Source: an uncultured Spirochaetaceae bacterium (lineage in GTDB: Bacteria > Spirochaetota > Spirochaetia > Sphaerochaetales > Sphaerochaetaceae). From it: a stretch of 64,000 bases of DNA. Location of the stretch: positions 62,001 to 126,000 of the forward strand of contig CALXMP010000003.1 in assembly GCA_944389505.1 (NCBI GenBank), in the 5' to 3' direction. Of this stretch, positions 60,560 through 64,000 are shown piece by piece; the stretch's first letter is position 1; every line of letters starts with the position of its first letter. The notes under the pieces are model-generated. The model ran no database searches. It was given only the letters and a program-made list of their open reading frames with translations, and had not been told where the DNA came from. Position numbers and translations under genes: made by a program.

Positions 60560-61927
60560 ATGAATGATTTCTTCTGTCTGAAGGAGAAGGGAACGAATAC
60601 GAGGACCGAGATCGTCGCTGGTCTGACTACGTTCTTTACTATGGCCTACATCATATTCGTCAACCCGAATATGCTGGCAGAGACTGGCATGAGCTGGCAT
60701 GGTGTCTTTGTCGCCACCTGTCTTGCCGCTGCGGTCGGCACGCTTGTAATGGCTTTGTTTGCCAATGTTCCATATGCTGTAGCGCCAGGAATGGGCCTTA
60801 ACGCTCTTTTCACGTATACGATATGTCTGGCAGGTGGGTTTGTCTGGCAGGAAGCTCTCGCGATGGTATTCATCTGCGGTGTGATAAACATAATCATCAC
60901 CGTCACGAAGCTCCGCAAGTCGATAGTCAAATCAATCCCTGAGAGCCTCCAGAATGCAATCGGCGGAGGAATAGGTCTCTTCATTGCATATCTTGGTCTC
61001 AATAATGCTGGTCTCGTATCGTTCACTGGTGCGTATCCAAGCGTCACACCTGGAATGCAGCCATTCAATCAGCCCCATCTCCTGCTTGCTGTGATCGGAC
61101 TGCTTATCATAGTCATCCTCATGGTCATGAAGGTGAAGGGTGCTATGCTTATCGGTATCGTAGCAACAACCATAATCGGTATCCCGATGGGTGTTACGCA
61201 GCTGCCTGAGACTATCTTCTCCGGAAGCGAGACGATGGAAGGATTCAAGGAAGTCGCTTTCAGCTTCTTCGGTAATCCGGGATTCGGATCGCTCTTCTCC
61301 GATCCTGTGAAGATCCCATTCGTAATCGTAACGATATTCTCGATGAGCCTTTCCGATACATTCGATTCAATCGGAACATTCATTGGTACAGGCCGCAAGA
61401 GCCATATCTTCGATGCTGAGGATGAGAAGGCTCTCGAGGGCTCTGGATTCAAGAGCCGCCTTGACAAGGCACTCGTTGCAGATAGTGTCGCAACAAGTAT
61501 TGGCGCATGCTTTGGAACAAGCAATGCAACTACATTCGTAGAGAGCTCAGCAGGTATTGCTGCTGGCGGACGCACAGGTCTTACTAGCCTTGTCACAGCC
61601 ATAATGTTCCTGATCTGTCTGCCGTTCTCCGGTCTTATCGGCATGGTGCCGGGCGCTGCTACATCGCCGGCTCTTATCGTTGTCGGTATTCTCATGGTTG
61701 AGCCATTCGCGGAGATCGAATGGAAGAAGTTCGAGGACGCTGTCCCGGCATTCTTCACCGTTGCCATCATGAGCTTCACATATGGAATCACAAATGGTAT
61801 CGCTGCAGGCTTCATCATGTACTGCATCGCTAAGATATTCACAGGAAAGGCCAGAGAGATCCATCCGATCATCGCAGGCGCATCAATCCTGTTTGTTGTT
61901 GATTTCATTCTTAAGGCTATCGGCTGA
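60560..61927 (+). CDS. NCS2-family purine permease (AdeP/GhxP-like)
   Basis: The protein has 455 residues and about 12-14 membrane helices. EIVAGLTTFFTMAYIIFVNP, YAVAPGMGLNALFTYTICL, LQNAIGGGIGLFIAYLGL and ACFGTSNATTFVESSAGIA are the AzgA-type blocks; the last holds the substrate-binding Glu region. It is a hypoxanthine/adenine/guanine proton symporter. ATG 60560 has GGAGGA upstream; the frame is open to 60449. It is divergent from ade. Confidence 0.93.
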   Translation: MNDFFCLKEKGTNTRTEIVAGLTTFFTMAYIIFVNPNMLAETGMSWHGVFVATCLAAAVGTLVMALFANVPYAVAPGMGLNALFTYTICLAGGFVWQEALAMVFICGVINIIITVTKLRKSIVKSIPESLQNAIGGGIGLFIAYLGLNNAGLVSFTGAYPSVTPGMQPFNQPHLLLAVIGLLIIVILMVMKVKGAMLIGIVATTIIGIPMGVTQLPETIFSGSETMEGFKEVAFSFFGNPGFGSLFSDPVKIPFVIVTIFSMSLSDTFDSIGTFIGTGRKSHIFDAEDEKALEGSGFKSRLDKALVADSVATSIGACFGTSNATTFVESSAGIAAGGRTGLTSLVTAIMFLICLPFSGLIGMVPGAATSPALIVVGILMVEPFAEIEWKKFEDAVPAFFTVAIMSFTYGITNGIAAGFIMYCIAKIFTGKAREIHPIIAGASILFVVDFILKAIG

Positions 61928-61950
61928 TCCATCAGGGATGCCGTATCCAG

Positions 61951-61974
61951 GGCTGCCTGCGGGCAGCCTTTTTC
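61951..61974 (+). terminator. Rho-independent terminator of the permease gene
   Basis: GGCTGCC (61951-61957) and GGCAGCC (61962-61968) form a 7-bp stem, loop TGCG, followed by TTTTT. Confidence 0.88.
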
Positions 61975-62077
61975 CATCTCTTACGGCTAATATTGCAAGA
62001 CTTCCTTGGCCTGTACGTGCTAAAGTACCAGAAAACGGTCTGTTCCGGCAAATGCTTCATGATAGAGGAGGCCAGCT

Positions 62078-63379
62078 ATGGTAAGGGAAAAAGATGCCGC
62101 TCTCATAAGGTTGTCAGGTGGAAAGGAATACCATGCGGATATCATCACGGATAGCATGGGTGAGAAATCTGTTGATATCACGACACTCAGGAAAGAGACT
62201 GGATACATTACGTATGATCCAGGGTATGTGAATACCGGTTCATGCATGTCATCCATATGCTATATCAACGGGGAGAAGGGAATCCTGAGATACCGTGGAT
62301 ATGATATCGCGGATCTTGTTGCCAGCTGCGATTTCATAGAGGTCGCATACCTTCTCATAAAAGGAAGGCTTCCTACGGCAGAGGAGCGTATCGGATACCA
62401 GAAGCTCTTGAATGAGAACTCATTGCTCCATGTGAATATGAGGAATTTCTTCAGGGCATATCCCCATGATGGGCATCCGATGGGAATCTTAGCTGCTATG
62501 GTCGCTTCTCTTTCGGCTTTCTATCCCGAGCTTGATGACAGGGATCCCGAGGAGAATCTCGACCTGACCGTGACAAGGCTTCTGTCTAAGATGAGAACCA
62601 TTGCGGCGTTCACATACAGGCAGATGGAGGGCCTTGATTTCGTCGAGCCTCAGTACAGCTACTCGTACTGCGCAAATTTCCTCAATATGATGTTCCACAC
62701 ATCGGTCAATAACTATCTGCCGAATCCTGTCCACGTCAATGCGCTCAACAAGCTTCTGATTCTCCATGCCGATCATGAGCAGAACTGCTCCACAAGCGCT
62801 GTCCGTCTTGTAGGTTCGTCAGATGCGAATCTCTATGCATCAGTGACGGCTGGCGTATGCGCGCTCTGGGGATCAAAGCATGGAGGAGCGAATCAGGCTG
62901 TCATGGATATGCTGCAGAAGATAAAGAATGAGGGACTCTCCATCGATTCCGTAATAGAGAAGGCCAAATCGAAGGATGAGCCATTCCGCCTCTTCGGATT
63001 CGGCCACAGGGTATATAAGACATTCGATCCAAGGGCAAAGATCGCAAAGGAGCTTTCAAAGTCCGTTATGGAGGCTACAGGTGTCAAGGATGATCTTCTC
63101 GATATAGCTCTTGAGCTGGAGGAGAGGGCAACGCATGATGATTACTTCATTGAGCGCAATCTCTATCCGAATGTCGATTTCTATACAGGCATAACATTCC
63201 ATATGATGGGAATCCCCGTATCGATGTTCACCGTGCTGTTCGCAATGGGACGGCTTCCGGGATGGATTGCCCATTACCTTGAGTGGAGACATGATCCTTA
63301 TCAGAAGATAGGAAGGCCGAGGCAGGTCTATTCGGGACCGGAGAAGATGACGGTCGTGCCTATCGCTGAAAGGCGCTGA
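62078..63379 (+). CDS. gltA: Citrate synthase
   Basis: The protein has 433 residues of type II. LRYRGYDIADLVASCDFIEV at the start, LLILHADHEQNCSTSAVRLV (catalytic His), LWGSKHGGANQAV (second His) and LFGFGHRVYKTFDPRAKI, then AMGRLPGWIAHYLEW are all present. It condenses acetyl-CoA with oxaloacetate. GAGGAGG precedes the ATG. It faces isocitrate dehydrogenase, so both make 2-oxoglutarate for glutamate synthesis. Confidence 0.96.
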   Translation: MVREKDAALIRLSGGKEYHADIITDSMGEKSVDITTLRKETGYITYDPGYVNTGSCMSSICYINGEKGILRYRGYDIADLVASCDFIEVAYLLIKGRLPTAEERIGYQKLLNENSLLHVNMRNFFRAYPHDGHPMGILAAMVASLSAFYPELDDRDPEENLDLTVTRLLSKMRTIAAFTYRQMEGLDFVEPQYSYSYCANFLNMMFHTSVNNYLPNPVHVNALNKLLILHADHEQNCSTSAVRLVGSSDANLYASVTAGVCALWGSKHGGANQAVMDMLQKIKNEGLSIDSVIEKAKSKDEPFRLFGFGHRVYKTFDPRAKIAKELSKSVMEATGVKDDLLDIALELEERATHDDYFIERNLYPNVDFYTGITFHMMGIPVSMFTVLFAMGRLPGWIAHYLEWRHDPYQKIGRPRQVYSGPEKMTVVPIAERR

Positions 63380-63387
63380 TGGACTAT

Positions 63388-63408
63388 CCTGCCGCGCTTT
63401 GCGGCAGG
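63388..63408. terminator. Hairpin between convergent gltA and icd
   Basis: CCTGCCGC (63388-63395) and GCGGCAGG (63401-63408) form a perfect 8-bp stem with a 5-base loop. It has no T-tract on either strand but is the only barrier between two convergent genes. Confidence 0.6.
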
Positions 63409-63411
63409 GTG

Positions 63412-64000
63412 TCAGAGCAGGGCGATGAGATTATCGGTGAACGCCGATGTGGAGAGACACTCTCCAGAGCGGCCTTCCTTCTCAAGAAGCGTATAGAAGT
63501 CCTTTGTGACCTTCCCTGAGGCAATGGCTTTGCGTACAGCTATGCGTATCATCTCTGCAGCTTCTATCCATCCGATGTACTCCAGCATCATCACGCCTGA
63601 GAGTATTATTGATAGGGGATTCACTATATCCTTGCCTGCAATATCGGGCGCAGTGCCATGGGTTGCCTCGAATACGGCAGCACCTGTGGAGTAGTTGATG
63701 TTCCCTCCAGGAGCTATTCCTATTCCTCCGACCTCAGCAGCAAGAGCATCTGAGACATAATCGCCATTGAGGTTCAGGGTTGCAATGACATCATAGTCCT
63801 CCGGGCGCAGAAGGATATTCTGCAGGAATGCGTCACAGATGCAGTCCTTCAGTTCTATCTCCCCGGAAGCAGATGGAATGTATGTCCTGCCATCCTTTCT
63901 GTATGCACCATATTCCTCTTCCGCAAGCTCATAACCCCAGCTTCTGAAACCGCCTTCGGTGAATTTCATGATGTTGCCTTTATGCACCAGTGTTACCGAG
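63412..64000 (-). CDS. icd: Isocitrate dehydrogenase, C-terminal part (5' end outside window)
   Basis: The frame runs off the right end; 195 residues are visible. [80 protein letters not shown] are the NADP-type Icd blocks (metal-binding Asp, substrate and cofactor regions). It oxidises isocitrate to 2-oxoglutarate. It is convergent with gltA. Confidence 0.93.
   Translation of the reverse strand, partial: SVTLVHKGNIMKFTEGGFRSWGYELAEEEYGAYRKDGRTYIPSASGEIELKDCICDAFLQNILLRPEDYDVIATLNLNGDYVSDALAAEVGGIGIAPGGNINYSTGAAVFEATHGTAPDIAGKDIVNPLSIILSGVMMLEYIGWIEAAEMIRIAVRKAIASGKVTKDFYTLLEKEGRSGECLSTSAFTDNLIALL

Overview
The window looks like chromosomal DNA of a host-associated spirochaete, most likely of the Sphaerochaeta/Treponema group. 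This is an inference. It rests on solute-binding proteins whose mature ends read AGGSQE or AGGSKE, YesM/YesN-type sugar regulators, a BMP-type nucleoside transporter, a long-form phosphofructokinase and otherwise Gram-negative-like gene content. No rRNA, tRNA or CRISPR array was found. Most of the sequence is dense operons with ATGA-type overlaps. Two regions are visibly richer in A+T and look acquired: about 11.9-21.4 kb and 52.9-58.6 kb.

Layout. 0-1.6 kb: the end of an enolase-superfamily sugar-acid dehydratase and a HicAB toxin-antitoxin pair. 1.8-8.4 kb: a purine-nucleoside uptake operon (BMP binding protein, two-domain ATPase, two permeases, purine nucleoside phosphorylase, YitT-like protein). 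8.5-11.9 kb: a phosphoesterase, a ParB-like protein, a flavodoxin-like protein, a lone ABC ATPase and cytidine deaminase. 11.9-18 kb: a type I restriction-modification locus whose specificity gene is split across an invertible segment. 18-21.4 kb: an LRR_5 protein, a broken DUF2971 gene and a 12-bp tandem repeat. 21.4-31 kb: a Y-family polymerase with its YolD-like partner, a lipoprotein, a ROK regulator, htpG, an MscS channel, a DUF554 protein, rlmE, a rhomboid protease and an ankyrin protein. 31.2-34.9 kb: a TPP-riboswitch-controlled thiamine salvage operon (thiD, tenA, thiM, thiE, HAD phosphatase). 35.2-43 kb: a YesN/YesM two-component system, a sugar ABC transporter, an amidohydrolase and a GH28 pectinase-like enzyme. 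43-46.4 kb: a three-subunit molybdenum hydroxylase. 46.5-52.7 kb: ligA, an aminotransferase, a ModE-like regulator, phosphofructokinase and an unassigned protein. 58.6-64 kb: adenine deaminase divergent from an NCS2 purine permease, then citrate synthase facing isocitrate dehydrogenase.

Two systems stand out. First, at 12126-12867 a 742-bp segment is bounded by perfect 20-bp inverted repeats. In the present orientation hsdS encodes only one target-recognition domain. Inversion would join it in frame to the second domain lying on the opposite strand, giving a 414-residue HsdS. This is a binary specificity switch. Second, 52899-58569 is a compact 5.6-kb integrative element bounded by 38-bp imperfect direct repeats. 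It carries a tyrosine integrase with candidate arm-type sites, a small HTH-like protein, two paralogous replication-initiator-like proteins, a surface lipoprotein, and an XRE repressor with a perfect operator-like palindrome. The start codon of one initiator-like gene lies in the loop of a 12-bp hairpin that competes with a second hairpin just upstream, suggesting RNA-level control.

Many genes serve purine and pyrimidine salvage: nucleoside uptake plus phosphorolysis, cytidine deamination, adenine deamination plus purine permease, and possibly the molybdenum hydroxylase. Others serve use of plant-polysaccharide sugars and thiamine precursors, which suits a gut lifestyle.
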